Part shown: positions 15,867 through 24,976 of the stretch, in pieces
How positions within the stretch are numbered: the stretch's first letter is position 1
How the letters are laid out: the number at the start of each line of letters is the position of its first letter
Source of the DNA: Saprospira grandis DSM 2844
GTDB taxonomy: Bacteria > Bacteroidota > Bacteroidia > Chitinophagales > Saprospiraceae
Length of the DNA stretch: 49,576 nt
Direction of reading: 5' to 3'
NCBI RefSeq assembly: GCF_000275825.1
Contig: NZ_JH719942.1
Span: 434,240 to 483,815, forward strand
Program-made: the position numbers and the translations under genes
Notes under the pieces: generated by a model
What the model saw: only the letters and a program-made list of their open reading frames with translations
The model's database searches: none
Told to the model about the DNA's origin: nothing

Positions 15867-16829
15867 CTACTTCTCGATGCCTAAAGCTTTAAGGCCGTTT
15901 ACCGTGGCAATCTTGGCCAACTCCTCTACATTGTAAAAGTGACAAGCCTCTAACATGACCCGCATTTCGGTCCAAAGGTCGCCATCAGAAAAAGGTTTGT
16001 AGATATCGCAAATATTGTCTGTGCCAAAAGCAACATTGAGTCCCGCCGGAACCATCTCGTCTACAGGCGTGATGGAGTTGTGACTGGGGGCCAAACGCTC
16101 ACTGCGGTTGTGGTCAATCCAAGCCGTGGGACAAGAAATGATGTGTACCTCCGCCTTCTTGAGCAACTTATATACCTGCTCCCGATACTGACGAGGATGG
16201 GCCGCCAAGGAAATACAATGAATGGCCGATACCTTGCCCTGCATGCCATGCTCTATGGTTTTATGCGCGAGCTGCTCGGTCTCCTTTTCTTCATCGCTAT
16301 TGAACTGGTCTACATGTACATGCACCAATTTGCCCTTTTCCTTGGCCGTAGACAACAAAATATCTAAATGCTCATCTTCTCGACCAAAATCTTTGGCTGG
16401 CAAACCGCCAATGATGTCCACAAAGTCTACCGACATGTCAAACCATTTGCGGGCCTTGGGATCAATTACGCCCTTGAGCACCTGATTGGCAAAACGAATC
16501 TCTAAGTCGTTTTTGTAGTTCTCTCTAATCTTCATGGCCGCCTTGATGGCCTTGTCCTCAATCTTATCATCGACATCTATGAAGGTGCCAATGGCCTGCG
16601 CGCCCTGCTCAATAAAAAGCTCTACGGCCTGCGACATTCTGCGGTAAATATCATCTACCGTGGCGGCCTGCTTCATCTCATCGACCAAATGCCATTTTTC
16701 CTTGAGATAAGAATAACTGTACTGGAAATTATCGGGCGTAAGGGTATAGGCCCGATCGAGATGCGCATGCGTGTTTACCCATCCGCCTAATGTTTTGATT
16801 TTTTCCTGAACCAGTTGCTTAGGATTCAT
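15867..16829 (-). CDS. metal-dependent amidohydrolase (cytosine deaminase-like)
   Basis: A 320-residue cytoplasmic TIM-barrel amidohydrolase. Metal ligands are visible in order: HAH at 21-23 (NTHAHLD), HVH around 170-172 (LVHVHVDQF), H204 (SAIHCISLA) and D271 (FGTDNICD), the pattern of cytosine deaminase and related enzymes that hydrolyse C-N bonds in rings or amides. The family usually runs to about 400 residues, so this is a compact form lacking most of the N-terminal beta-sandwich. It follows argH on the same strand, but a strong terminator lies between them. The substrate cannot be told from sequence. Confidence 0.8.
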   Translation of the reverse strand: MNPKQLVQEKIKTLGGWVNTHAHLDRAYTLTPDNFQYSYSYLKEKWHLVDEMKQAATVDDIYRRMSQAVELFIEQGAQAIGTFIDVDDKIEDKAIKAAMKIRENYKNDLEIRFANQVLKGVIDPKARKWFDMSVDFVDIIGGLPAKDFGREDEHLDILLSTAKEKGKLVHVHVDQFNSDEEKETEQLAHKTIEHGMQGKVSAIHCISLAAHPRQYREQVYKLLKKAEVHIISCPTAWIDHNRSERLAPSHNSITPVDEMVPAGLNVAFGTDNICDIYKPFSDGDLWTEMRVMLEACHFYNVEELAKIATVNGLKALGIEK

Positions 16830-16859
16830 AACTGTTGCTGTTATTTGAAGAAATTTGAC

Positions 16860-16892
16860 AAAAAAAAAGGAGCTGACGTTTCCGCCAACTCC
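16860..16892 (-). terminator. argH terminator
   Basis: Minus-strand stem GGAGTTGGCG / CGTCAGCTCC (two G-U pairs) closed by a GAAA tetraloop, followed by nine T. Directly after the argH stop at 16901. Confidence 0.85.
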
Positions 16893-16900
16893 ATATAAAG

Positions 16901-18238
16901 TTAATCGCTAAGTAGGGCAGCCAATGCCGCCTCAATTTTATCGAATGAAAAGCCCTTGAGCGTAGACTGCATCAAGGTCTCAATCTTATCATTACACAAA
17001 TTACCAATGCTGCCCTCATGCTGATGCTGAATATCTCGACTCGGCTCAAATTGCCCCGCCTCAATATCTTCCCCAATCTTTTTATAGGCATCGCGGAAGG
17101 TCATCCCCTCCAAAACCATCTGATTGACCACTTCTACTGAAAAGAGATAGCGGTACTTCTCTTGGTCCAATATGTTTTGCTTGACCTTTATCTGCTGTAA
17201 ACTGTAATCCGTGATCGCTAGGCAATCTTTGATCTCTGCAAATACCGGCAAAAAGCTCTCTTTGATGATCTGTAGATCTCGATGATAGCCCGAAGCCAAA
17301 TTAGCCGTGATCAACATGATCTCATTGGGCAAGGCCATGATCTTATTGCACTTGGCCCGAATCAACTCAAAGACATCGGGATTCTTTTTGTGTGGCATAA
17401 TGCTCGAGCCCGTGGTCAAACTAGTCGGAAAGCTAATGAAGCCAAAGTTCTGACTAATATATAGACAAACATCCTGCGCCATCTTGGCCAAGGTCCCCGC
17501 AATGGAAGCCAAGGCTTCAGCTACCAAACGCTCGGTTTTGCCCCGCCCCATCTGGGCATAGACCACATTGTAGTTCAAACTATCAAAACCTAGCAAGTCA
17601 GTAGTCATCTGACGGTTCAAAGGAAAAGAAGAACCATAACCCGCAGCCGAGCCCAATGGGTTTTTATTCGCTACCTTAAAAGCCGCCTGCAACACTAAAA
17701 GATCATCCACCAAACTCTCGGCATAGGCCGCAAACCAAAGCCCAAAAGAAGAAGGCATGGCTACCTGATAATGCGTGTAGCCCGGCAATAAGACCTCTTT
17801 GTATTTTTCACTCTGCTGCAAAAGGGTATGAAAGAGCGGCAATACAAGCTCTACAACTTCTTGTATCTCTTCTCGGATAAAGAGCTTGAGGTCCAACAAC
17901 ACTTGGTCATTTCTCGAACGGCCCGAATGGATCTTCTTGCCCAAATCGCCCAATCTTCGACTCAATAAAAGCTCTACCTGAGAATGTACATCCTCTATCC
18001 CCTCTTCTATCTCAAAGTTTCCCGCCTCAATCTCTGCATGTATTTTACGGAGTTCCGCCTGCAAAATAGGCAGCTCTTGGCTGCCTAGAAGATCGATGCT
18101 TTCTAGCATCTGAATATGTGCTAATGTTCCACGAACATCATGTTTGGCCAAAAGGAGGTCCAGTTCTCGGTCCTTGCCAATCGTAAAACGCTCAATTTCC
18201 TTAGACACCGCCACGCCATCTTTCTGCCAAAGCTTCAT
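16901..18238 (-). CDS. argH: argininosuccinate lyase
   Basis: A 445-residue member of the fumarase/aspartase superfamily that splits argininosuccinate into arginine and fumarate in the last step of arginine synthesis. The signature GSSIMPHKKNP with its mobile catalytic Ser loop, SGRSRNDQV near the N-terminus and the GYTHYQVAMPSS motif (catalytic His) are all present. The frame is open to 18271, but MKLWQKDG at 18238 is the usual family start, so the shorter form is chosen. No other arginine genes are nearby. Confidence 0.95.
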   Translation of the reverse strand: MKLWQKDGVAVSKEIERFTIGKDRELDLLLAKHDVRGTLAHIQMLESIDLLGSQELPILQAELRKIHAEIEAGNFEIEEGIEDVHSQVELLLSRRLGDLGKKIHSGRSRNDQVLLDLKLFIREEIQEVVELVLPLFHTLLQQSEKYKEVLLPGYTHYQVAMPSSFGLWFAAYAESLVDDLLVLQAAFKVANKNPLGSAAGYGSSFPLNRQMTTDLLGFDSLNYNVVYAQMGRGKTERLVAEALASIAGTLAKMAQDVCLYISQNFGFISFPTSLTTGSSIMPHKKNPDVFELIRAKCNKIMALPNEIMLITANLASGYHRDLQIIKESFLPVFAEIKDCLAITDYSLQQIKVKQNILDQEKYRYLFSVEVVNQMVLEGMTFRDAYKKIGEDIEAGQFEPSRDIQHQHEGSIGNLCNDKIETLMQSTLKGFSFDKIEAALAALLSD

Positions 18239-18304
18239 AAGAGGGATATTATCTGTTGTTTCGAATAGCAACCTGTTTCTTGGCTACTTTGTCCTAAATT
18301 GGCA

Positions 18305-18312
18305 CAAAGCTA
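18305..18312 (-). promoter_or_regulatory. probable argH promoter -7 box
   Basis: TAGCTTTG on the minus strand fits TAnnTTTG, about 67 bp ahead of the chosen argH start. The -33 region has only a T run. The remainder of the divergent 18239-18563 region shows no gene or element. Confidence 0.4.
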
Positions 18313-18563
18313 AGCCCTTAAAGAGAAGGACTAAAATCTTAAGGCCTAATTTAATGTTAAGCCTTTGTTAGTTGGGCGTTAATGGCTAGAAAAAGGAGCC
18401 AGGGAACCAATCCGAGATGTCCGTAAGCTTCCGTGGCTAAATTCCAAGCAACTAGCACAGATAAAATCTTAACAAAGCCTTAGGAAGTTGATTAAACTTG
18501 ACCCATTTAACAATAATCTCTTTCTTTGCGTTAATCATACATATAATATAAAGCGGTATAAAC

Positions 18564-19970
18564 ATGAGCATCAAGAGAAGAATCCTTTCGGAAGCCGAAA
18601 AAGAGGCCTTAGCCCAGTTTGTGGCCCCCGAAAATGCAGCAAGCGCCCAAGAAGTCTTGGCCCAATATGGTCAGGACCATACCGAAGACCTTTGTTTTCT
18701 GGCCGAAATCCTATTGAAACCCGCCCGACTTGAAGAACTGCAGGCTATTGTTCGTTATTGTTGGGAAAATGAGATCCCCATTACGCCCAGAGGAGCGGGC
18801 ACTGGCCTAGCGGGTGGCGCCCTACCTGTAGCTGGGGGCGTTTTGCTAAGCATGGAAAACTTCAAGCAGATTGTAGAGATTGATGAGGAGAATTTGCAAG
18901 TTACAGTAGAGGCGGGCGTCATTACCGAAGAGCTACAAAACACTCTAGCGGAAAAAGGCCTCTATTATCCGCCCGATCCAGCCAGCAGAGGCTGGTCCTT
19001 TATTGGGGGAAACATTGCGACCAATGCGGGCGGTCCCCGCGCCCTAAAATATGGGGTGGTTAAGGACTATGTGCTCAATCTACAGGTCGTTTTGGCCGAT
19101 GGTTCAGTTATTTGGACCGGCGCCAACACCCTCAAAAACTCGACAGGCTTTAATTTGACCCAATTGATCGTGGGCAGTGAAGGCTGTTTGGGCATTGTGG
19201 TTCGGGCGGTGCTTCGCCTAATTCCCTTGCCCAGCAAACGCTTGTTGATGTTGGCCCCATTTCGCTCGGCAGAAGGGGCTTGCGCAGCCGTCTCCGCTAT
19301 TTTTCGGGCGGGAATTACCCCCTCGGCCCTAGAATTTATGGAGCGGGCGGCTATAGATCGAGCGGTGGAATATATGGGCGGCAGCCCCTTGCCCGTTCCA
19401 GAAGAAACAGCGGCCCAACTCATTATTGAGGTAGATGGGCATTATCTAGACCCCCTTTATGCCGATTGCGAGAAAATTCAGGAGGTCTTGGACCAATTTG
19501 ATTGCATCGAGCTCCTTTTTGCCGACAATGAGGAGCAGCAGCGGCAAATCTGGCAAAGTCGGCGCAATGTCGGGCAAGCCGTAAAAAGTCACTCTATATA
19601 TAAGGAGGAAGATACGGTGGTCCCCAGGGCCAAATTGCCCCAACTTTTGGCGGGCGTAAAAGAGATTGGCGCAAAATATGGCTTTAGCTCCATCTGCTAC
19701 GGCCATGCCGGCGATGGCAATTTACACGTTAATATTATTAAGGGCCAATTGAGTGAAGACGCTTGGCAAAATGAACTGCCCAAGGGCATCCGCGAAATCT
19801 TTGAACTGACCACTAGTTTGGGTGGCACCATTTCTGGAGAACACGGCATCGGTTGGGTACAGCGCCCTTATATGGACATTGCTTTTGCGCCCAGCGCTCT
19901 ACAACTACTCAAAAACATTAAGGCGAGTTTCGACCCCAAAGGCATCCTCAACCCCTATAAAGTACTATAG
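18564..19970 (+). CDS. FAD-linked oxidase, GlcD / D-lactate dehydrogenase family
   Basis: A 468-residue flavoprotein of the VAO/PCMH superfamily that oxidises a 2-hydroxy acid such as glycolate or D-lactate. The N-terminal FAD domain has the PP-loop ITPRGAGTGLAGGALP (about residues 73-88) and FIGGNIATNAGG. The C-terminal domain carries CYGHAGDGNLHVNI (metal-binding His) and ISGEHGIGW. Length fits GlcD-type subunits. No glcE or glcF is adjacent, so it may act alone like D2HGDH or D-lactate dehydrogenases. The exact substrate is not resolved. Confidence 0.88.
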   Translation: MSIKRRILSEAEKEALAQFVAPENAASAQEVLAQYGQDHTEDLCFLAEILLKPARLEELQAIVRYCWENEIPITPRGAGTGLAGGALPVAGGVLLSMENFKQIVEIDEENLQVTVEAGVITEELQNTLAEKGLYYPPDPASRGWSFIGGNIATNAGGPRALKYGVVKDYVLNLQVVLADGSVIWTGANTLKNSTGFNLTQLIVGSEGCLGIVVRAVLRLIPLPSKRLLMLAPFRSAEGACAAVSAIFRAGITPSALEFMERAAIDRAVEYMGGSPLPVPEETAAQLIIEVDGHYLDPLYADCEKIQEVLDQFDCIELLFADNEEQQRQIWQSRRNVGQAVKSHSIYKEEDTVVPRAKLPQLLAGVKEIGAKYGFSSICYGHAGDGNLHVNIIKGQLSEDAWQNELPKGIREIFELTTSLGGTISGEHGIGWVQRPYMDIAFAPSALQLLKNIKASFDPKGILNPYKVL

Positions 19971-20050
19971 ATCAGCCTATTTTAACTAACCCTAGGTTTA
20001 AACGCTCAACATCATCTTCTCCATAAAGGAGCAAAGTTTGCTGATGTTTT

Positions 20051-20176
20051 GGGGCCTCCGCTGCGGCTTCGCCTTGCGGCGCTACGTTTCAGGGCTCGCA
20101 GGTCTGCTCGGCCCTGCAGCCGCCTGCGGCGGCTTGGGTCTGCGGCTTCGCCGCCCCCTTGCACATCGCTAGGCCA
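20051..20176 (+). repeat. GCE copy 8a, subtype a
   Basis: GGGGC edge after TGTTTT, 80 bp past the oxidase gene. Core GCAGGTCTGC, stem A GCCGCC-TGC-GGCGGC, stem B CGGC-TTC-GCCG, tail ATCGCTAGGCC. Confidence 0.85.
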
Positions 20177-20230
20177 AATGGACCAGCTGCGCCCTAAAGG
20201 GCTTGTTGTGGCCAAATGGACCAGCTGCGC
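20172..20230. repeat. short tandem duplication between two GCE copies
   Basis: GGCCAAATGGACCAGCTGCG starts at 20172 and again at 20210. It lies at the tail-to-tail junction of copies 8a and 8b. The whole 19971-20455 gap consists of these elements; no gene seen. Confidence 0.75.
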
Positions 20231-20284
20231 TTCGGCCAAGCCGGCCCGCCCTCTTCTAGCAAAGCCATCTCCGCCCAGAGCGCC

Positions 20285-20422
20285 TCGGCTGAGGGATGGT
20301 AGGGGGTGGCCGCAGGCCAGACCAAGCTTTTTGAGCAAAGCGAAAAAAGCGATGGGCCGAGCAGACCTGCGAGCCCCCGCAGAGCCCGACCCGAAGGCCC
20401 AAAGGGCCGAAGGGGCAGCCCC
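20285..20422 (-). repeat. GCE copy 8b, subtype a
   Basis: GGGGC edge at 20422 before AAATTATC. First stem GGCCC-TTT-GGGCC, core GCAGGTCTGC, stem A GCTTTTT/AAAAAGC, stem B GGCC-TGC-GGCC. Confidence 0.8.
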
Positions 20423-20455
20423 AAATTATCTTCCCCCTCCTAAAAAACAAAATCA

Positions 20456-23400
20456 ATGAAATTCTCTTCGCTACTCTTTTTAGCCTTACTGCTTTTATTT
20501 GGACCAAAAAGTCAAGCCACGCATATTGTGGGCGGCGTCATTAGCTATGAATGCCTGGGGTTTAATAGCAGCACCCAAATGATGAGTATTCGACTCACCC
20601 TCAAGGTCTACCGAGATGCCATCAATGGGCAAGCCGGTTTTGATAACCCCGCTAGCCTAGGGATTTTTAGCGGAAGTAATAATTTGCTCTACCAAAACCT
20701 CAGTTTGACCAACCCTGTTATTACTACCGCCCCAATTGATCTGAGCAACCCCTGTTTGTCGGTCAGTCCCGGTAGTGTGGAGGTGGAAGAGGGGGTTTAT
20801 ACCACCACCATCAACCTGCCCTATGATGCCGATGGCTATTATATATCTTATCAGCGTTGTTGTCGGAACAACACCATCAATAACCTAGTGCAACCAGGTT
20901 CGGTAGGAGCCACCTACAGCATATTTTTGTCGGGCGCGGCCATGCTGTCCTGTAATAGCAGCCCTGCTTTCATCAACTATCCGCCCATTGTGATCTGCGC
21001 CAACCAACCCCTCGTTTTTGACCATGCAGCCACGGACCAAGATGGGCATACGCTTCGCTACTCTCTTTGTACGCCCTCTACAGGAGGCTCTTCATTGGCC
21101 CCAGCGCCCTCTCCCCCAGCGGCCCCGCCCTATGTCAATGTGCCTTTTTCCGCCGGCTTGTCGGCAACTAACCCCATGCCCGCCAACCCCGCCCTCAGCA
21201 TTGACCCCAATACGGGCCTACTGACGGGAACGCCCACACAAATCGGGCAGTATGTAGTGGGGGTTTGTGTATCGGAGTTTGATGCCAATGGCAACCTCTT
21301 GAGTAGTACCTTAAGAGACTTTCAGTTTAATGTAGAGCCCTGTTTTTCTAACCTCAATGCCGCCATCTTTGCCGATTCTGTGAGTGCAAATGGCCAAGGA
21401 TTTCTGCTCAATCAATGCGATGATAATACCTTTCGGTTTACCAACCAAAGTACAGCCAGCCCGCAGGGGCTCATTACCGCCTATGAGTGGTATTTTGATT
21501 TGAACAATGGCACAGCGGCCACTTCTTCCTTCAATAATCCCACTATTGTTTTTCCTGGCCCCGATGTTTATAATGGTTGGTTGGTGGCCAATCCGGGCCA
21601 AGTTGGCTGCACCGATACGGCTTATATTACCGTAGAGGTCTATCCGCCTATTTTTCCAAATTGGGGAGTGGTTATTGACTCTTGTAACCCCAGCGTGCCG
21701 CCCCTGCAGTTTATCGACTCGACGACTATTGGGGGGCCAGGAACCATTGCCCAATGGGATTGGGACTTTGGCGATGGGACGAGTAGCAACCAACAAAACC
21801 CCAACCATCTCTTCCCCAATGCAGGCCAATATCAGGTCAATTTGGTGGTTACGGACAGCAATGGCTGCGAGGAGCAAGTTGCCTTTCCTGTAGATTGGTA
21901 CCCGCCTGCTATTCCACAATTTACCGTAGACGACCCCAATGGTTGTGAGCCGCATTATGCAACCTTTACGCATAGCTCCTTTCCCTTTACTTCAGCCTAT
22001 CAGACCATTTGGGACTTTGGCGATGGGGACAGCTCCAATCTGAGTCCAACAGTGGGCCATGCCTACCCCAATCCGGGCCAATATGATGTTAGTTTGACCC
22101 ATGTTTCGCCTTGGGGTTGTGTCAGTCAGGACCTACAGCCGCAACTCATAGAAGTTTATGAGGGGCCTACCGCAGCTTATAGCTACACTTATGACAGTTG
22201 TGAGTATGAAGCAGTAGATTTCTTTGATGCCTCTAGCCCCAATAGCCAGGGAGATGCTATTGTCAGTTGGAATTGGGACTTTATGGATGGAACCCTAGAA
22301 ACGACCCAAAACAGCAGTCATTTATATGCTTTGGCGGGGAGCTATCCCGTTCAATTGGCCATTGCGGACATCAATGGCTGTACCGATACGATTTCGGATA
22401 GCATTCAATGGTATCCCAAGCCCGTAATTGATGTAACCTTAACGGATAACAGTGGTTGTCGGCCCTCTATCATTAGCTTTATCAACAACTCCTACCCCAT
22501 TAATGGCTATAGCACCATTTGGGACTTTGGCGATGGGGCCTCGGATACGGCGGCTAGCCCCAGCCATATCTATACGCAGGCTGGGGTATACCCGATAGAA
22601 TTGGTCATTACCTCTCCTTTGGGCTGTACCGATAATTTTTTGGATACCGTAGACATTTTTGAGTTGCCAACGGCCCAATTTAGTAGCAGTTTTGATCCTT
22701 GCGTCATTGGGGCCGTCAGTTTTGATGAACAGGCCCAGACCAACCCCGCAGGCACGCCCCTGCAATTTTGGCAATGGGACTTTGATGATGGGACCATTTT
22801 ATCCGCCCAAGATACCAGCCATCTATATAATTTGGCGGGCGACTTTGAGGTCCAACTCATTGTAGAAGACACCAACAGCTGTCGAGATACAGTTGTACAG
22901 ACTGTAGCCTGGCATCCTGCGCCCATTGTGGCCGTAGATGTTAGTGATAGTGTGGGTTGTGAGCCTTTGAATGTAGACTTTATCAATAACTCCTACCCGA
23001 TTAACGGCTATAGCACCCAATGGAACTTTGGGGATGGGGGCAGCGATACCGCAGCCAGTCCCTCTTATATCTATCAACAGCCAGGAGCATATCAGGTCCA
23101 TTTATACATCCTTTCCCCTACGGGTTGTACTGGCGACTTTTACGATACAATTGTGGTGCATGAAAACCCCAATGCCCAGTTTAGTTATAGTTTTGATTCT
23201 TGCGAATATACGGGGGTCTTCTTTAGCCAAGAATCAACAACTAATCTAGCAGGGGATAGCCTTCGCCTTTGGGATTGGGACTTTGGCAATGGGCAAACTG
23301 CGGTTTTATCTAGCCATCAGGATACCGTTATGAGTTATCCGCCTAGAGACAGCTACTACATCCAACTCATTGTAGAGGATATAAATGCTTGTAGAGATAC

Positions 23401-24724
23401 GGCTATACAGCTTATGCCTTATTATCCTGCCCCAGTTTTTCCGGTCAATAGTCATTCGGCGGAGGCCTGTGTGCCAGTGGCAGTAACCTTTGATAATAAT
23501 ATATTGAATGATTATCCGGGCTACAGCTTCCTTTGGTCCTTTGGCGATGGCAATAGCACAACGGCTTTTGACAGCAACTATGTCTATGAGAACGGCGGGA
23601 CCTACTACGCCAGCCTATTCGTCCGTACGGCTTCAGGTTGTGAGCAGACCTTCTATGACACCATTCAGGCGAATGGTTTGCCCGAGGCCCGTTTTGATAG
23701 TCGGTATGATGCCTGTGAAATTGGGGCCATGCGTTTCCGCAACCTCTCGGTGCCGAGTAATGAAGGTATTTTGACGCAGAGCTTCTGGAGTTTTGGGGAT
23801 GGCAATAGCAGTACGGACCCCTTAGTGGATCATTTTTACAACTACCCTGACACGGGCTATTATGTGGTCCAATTGGAAGTAGAAGATGAAAACGGTTGTC
23901 AGGACCAAACCACCGATAGTGTATATTGGCGGCCCCAGCCCATCTTCCCGGTTGATTTGCGGCCGCTGCGACTTTGTGGTCCATCTACAGTGCCTATGCC
24001 TGAGGGCTACCCCTACCCTATTGAGGGCTACAGCTATAGTTGGGATTTGGGTGATGGTCGCCGAAGCAATGCCGCTCAGCCTGATTTGAGTTACAGCAGT
24101 TTTGGCAGTTATCCCTTGTCTTTGCAGGTCAATTCTGCTGCGGGCTGTGTAGACAGCTTTTCGGCCCAAATTGATATCTTAGAAGAGCCAGTAGCGGGTT
24201 TTAGCTTTGCGGCGGTTAATGGGGGCCAAATTTCCTTTCAAAACCCAGAGGTCCAGTTTACAGATCAATCGATGCGGGCCAACCTTTGGTCTTGGGACTT
24301 TGGCGATGGGCAGCAAGTATTGCAGCAAAACCCCATACACAACTATGCGGATACGGGCTTGTATTTGGTCCAGCAAGTGGTTTATCATCGCAATGGTTGC
24401 CCAGATACGGCCCAGGCGGTAGTGGATATTAGTCCGCAAATTACTTACTTCTTGCCCAATGCCTTTACGCCCAATGATGACGGCAAAAACGATGGTTATC
24501 GGGGCGAGGGCTACTTAGACTTTATCGAGCAATTTGATATGCGGATTTACAACCGCTGGGGCGAAGAAGTATTTCGGACGGCAGACCCCAGAGCCGAATG
24601 GAATGGGCGCATACAGAACAATGGGCGCAAATGCCAGGCGGGCGTTTATGTGGTGCAGGTCCAGATTTCGGGTGCCCGGGGCTTTAGAAAGGAAATTAAG
24701 GGCTTTGCCACTATTATTTACTAA
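20456..24724 (+). CDS. PKD-repeat cell-surface protein with T9SS type B sorting domain
   Basis: A 1422-residue exported protein. A Sec signal peptide (to about SQA) is followed by ATHIVGGVISYECLG, a common N-terminal motif of large Bacteroidota surface proteins. After about 280 residues come about 11-12 PKD domains recognisable by W-DFGDG cores and terminal His/Tyr motifs (for example IWDFGDGDSSN, WQWDFDDGTIL, WSWDFGDGQQV). The last 85 residues (FLPNAFTPNDDGKNDGYRG to KGFATIIY) are a gliding-motility-associated C-terminal domain, the type B signal for type IX secretion. It probably acts in surface adhesion or gliding. Two adjacent PKD domains are duplicated within the protein. Confidence 0.9.
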   Translation: MKFSSLLFLALLLLFGPKSQATHIVGGVISYECLGFNSSTQMMSIRLTLKVYRDAINGQAGFDNPASLGIFSGSNNLLYQNLSLTNPVITTAPIDLSNPCLSVSPGSVEVEEGVYTTTINLPYDADGYYISYQRCCRNNTINNLVQPGSVGATYSIFLSGAAMLSCNSSPAFINYPPIVICANQPLVFDHAATDQDGHTLRYSLCTPSTGGSSLAPAPSPPAAPPYVNVPFSAGLSATNPMPANPALSIDPNTGLLTGTPTQIGQYVVGVCVSEFDANGNLLSSTLRDFQFNVEPCFSNLNAAIFADSVSANGQGFLLNQCDDNTFRFTNQSTASPQGLITAYEWYFDLNNGTAATSSFNNPTIVFPGPDVYNGWLVANPGQVGCTDTAYITVEVYPPIFPNWGVVIDSCNPSVPPLQFIDSTTIGGPGTIAQWDWDFGDGTSSNQQNPNHLFPNAGQYQVNLVVTDSNGCEEQVAFPVDWYPPAIPQFTVDDPNGCEPHYATFTHSSFPFTSAYQTIWDFGDGDSSNLSPTVGHAYPNPGQYDVSLTHVSPWGCVSQDLQPQLIEVYEGPTAAYSYTYDSCEYEAVDFFDASSPNSQGDAIVSWNWDFMDGTLETTQNSSHLYALAGSYPVQLAIADINGCTDTISDSIQWYPKPVIDVTLTDNSGCRPSIISFINNSYPINGYSTIWDFGDGASDTAASPSHIYTQAGVYPIELVITSPLGCTDNFLDTVDIFELPTAQFSSSFDPCVIGAVSFDEQAQTNPAGTPLQFWQWDFDDGTILSAQDTSHLYNLAGDFEVQLIVEDTNSCRDTVVQTVAWHPAPIVAVDVSDSVGCEPLNVDFINNSYPINGYSTQWNFGDGGSDTAASPSYIYQQPGAYQVHLYILSPTGCTGDFYDTIVVHENPNAQFSYSFDSCEYTGVFFSQESTTNLAGDSLRLWDWDFGNGQTAVLSSHQDTVMSYPPRDSYYIQLIVEDINACRDTAIQLMPYYPAPVFPVNSHSAEACVPVAVTFDNNILNDYPGYSFLWSFGDGNSTTAFDSNYVYENGGTYYASLFVRTASGCEQTFYDTIQANGLPEARFDSRYDACEIGAMRFRNLSVPSNEGILTQSFWSFGDGNSSTDPLVDHFYNYPDTGYYVVQLEVEDENGCQDQTTDSVYWRPQPIFPVDLRPLRLCGPSTVPMPEGYPYPIEGYSYSWDLGDGRRSNAAQPDLSYSSFGSYPLSLQVNSAAGCVDSFSAQIDILEEPVAGFSFAAVNGGQISFQNPEVQFTDQSMRANLWSWDFGDGQQVLQQNPIHNYADTGLYLVQQVVYHRNGCPDTAQAVVDISPQITYFLPNAFTPNDDGKNDGYRGEGYLDFIEQFDMRIYNRWGEEVFRTADPRAEWNGRIQNNGRKCQAGVYVVQVQISGARGFRKEIKGFATIIY

Positions 24725-24746
24725 AAGCTGGGGTTTTGGATGGGAC

Positions 24747-24878
24747 AGGCCCAAAGGGCCGCAGGCTGAGGGGCTGTAGCAGGGCCGCGAAGCGGCAGAC
24801 CGAGGCCGCAGGCCGAAGGGCCGAGCAGACCTGCGAGCTGCGTAATGGCCCGACCCGCCCGCAGGGCGGGGCAGCCCC
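24747..24878 (-). repeat. GCE copy 9, subtype a
   Basis: GGGGC edge at 24878 beside A7. First stem CCCGCCC-TGC-GGGCGGG, core GCAGGTCTGC, stem A GGCC-TGC-GGCC, stem B CCGC-TTC-GCGG. Confidence 0.85.
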
Positions 24879-24885
24879 AAAAAAA

Positions 24886-24917
24886 TTTAAAAAAACTATA
24901 AAAAATGCTTATATTTG
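24886..24917 (+). promoter_or_regulatory. ffh promoter
   Basis: TTTA at 24886-24889, 20 bp, then TATATTTG at 24910-24917, close to the Bacteroidota TTTG-N19-20-TAnnTTTG pattern. A start near 24924 would give a leader of about 53 nt before ffh. Confidence 0.5.
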
Positions 24918-24976
24918 CCCCTCTAAACCCCAATCATCTCTCCATCTCAACTAAGAAGAAATAGATCTCTATATTT

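Noticed and set aside
16901-18271. argH start at 18271
   Set aside because: MKLWQKDG at 18238 is the usual family start; the extra 11 residues look like leader sequence.
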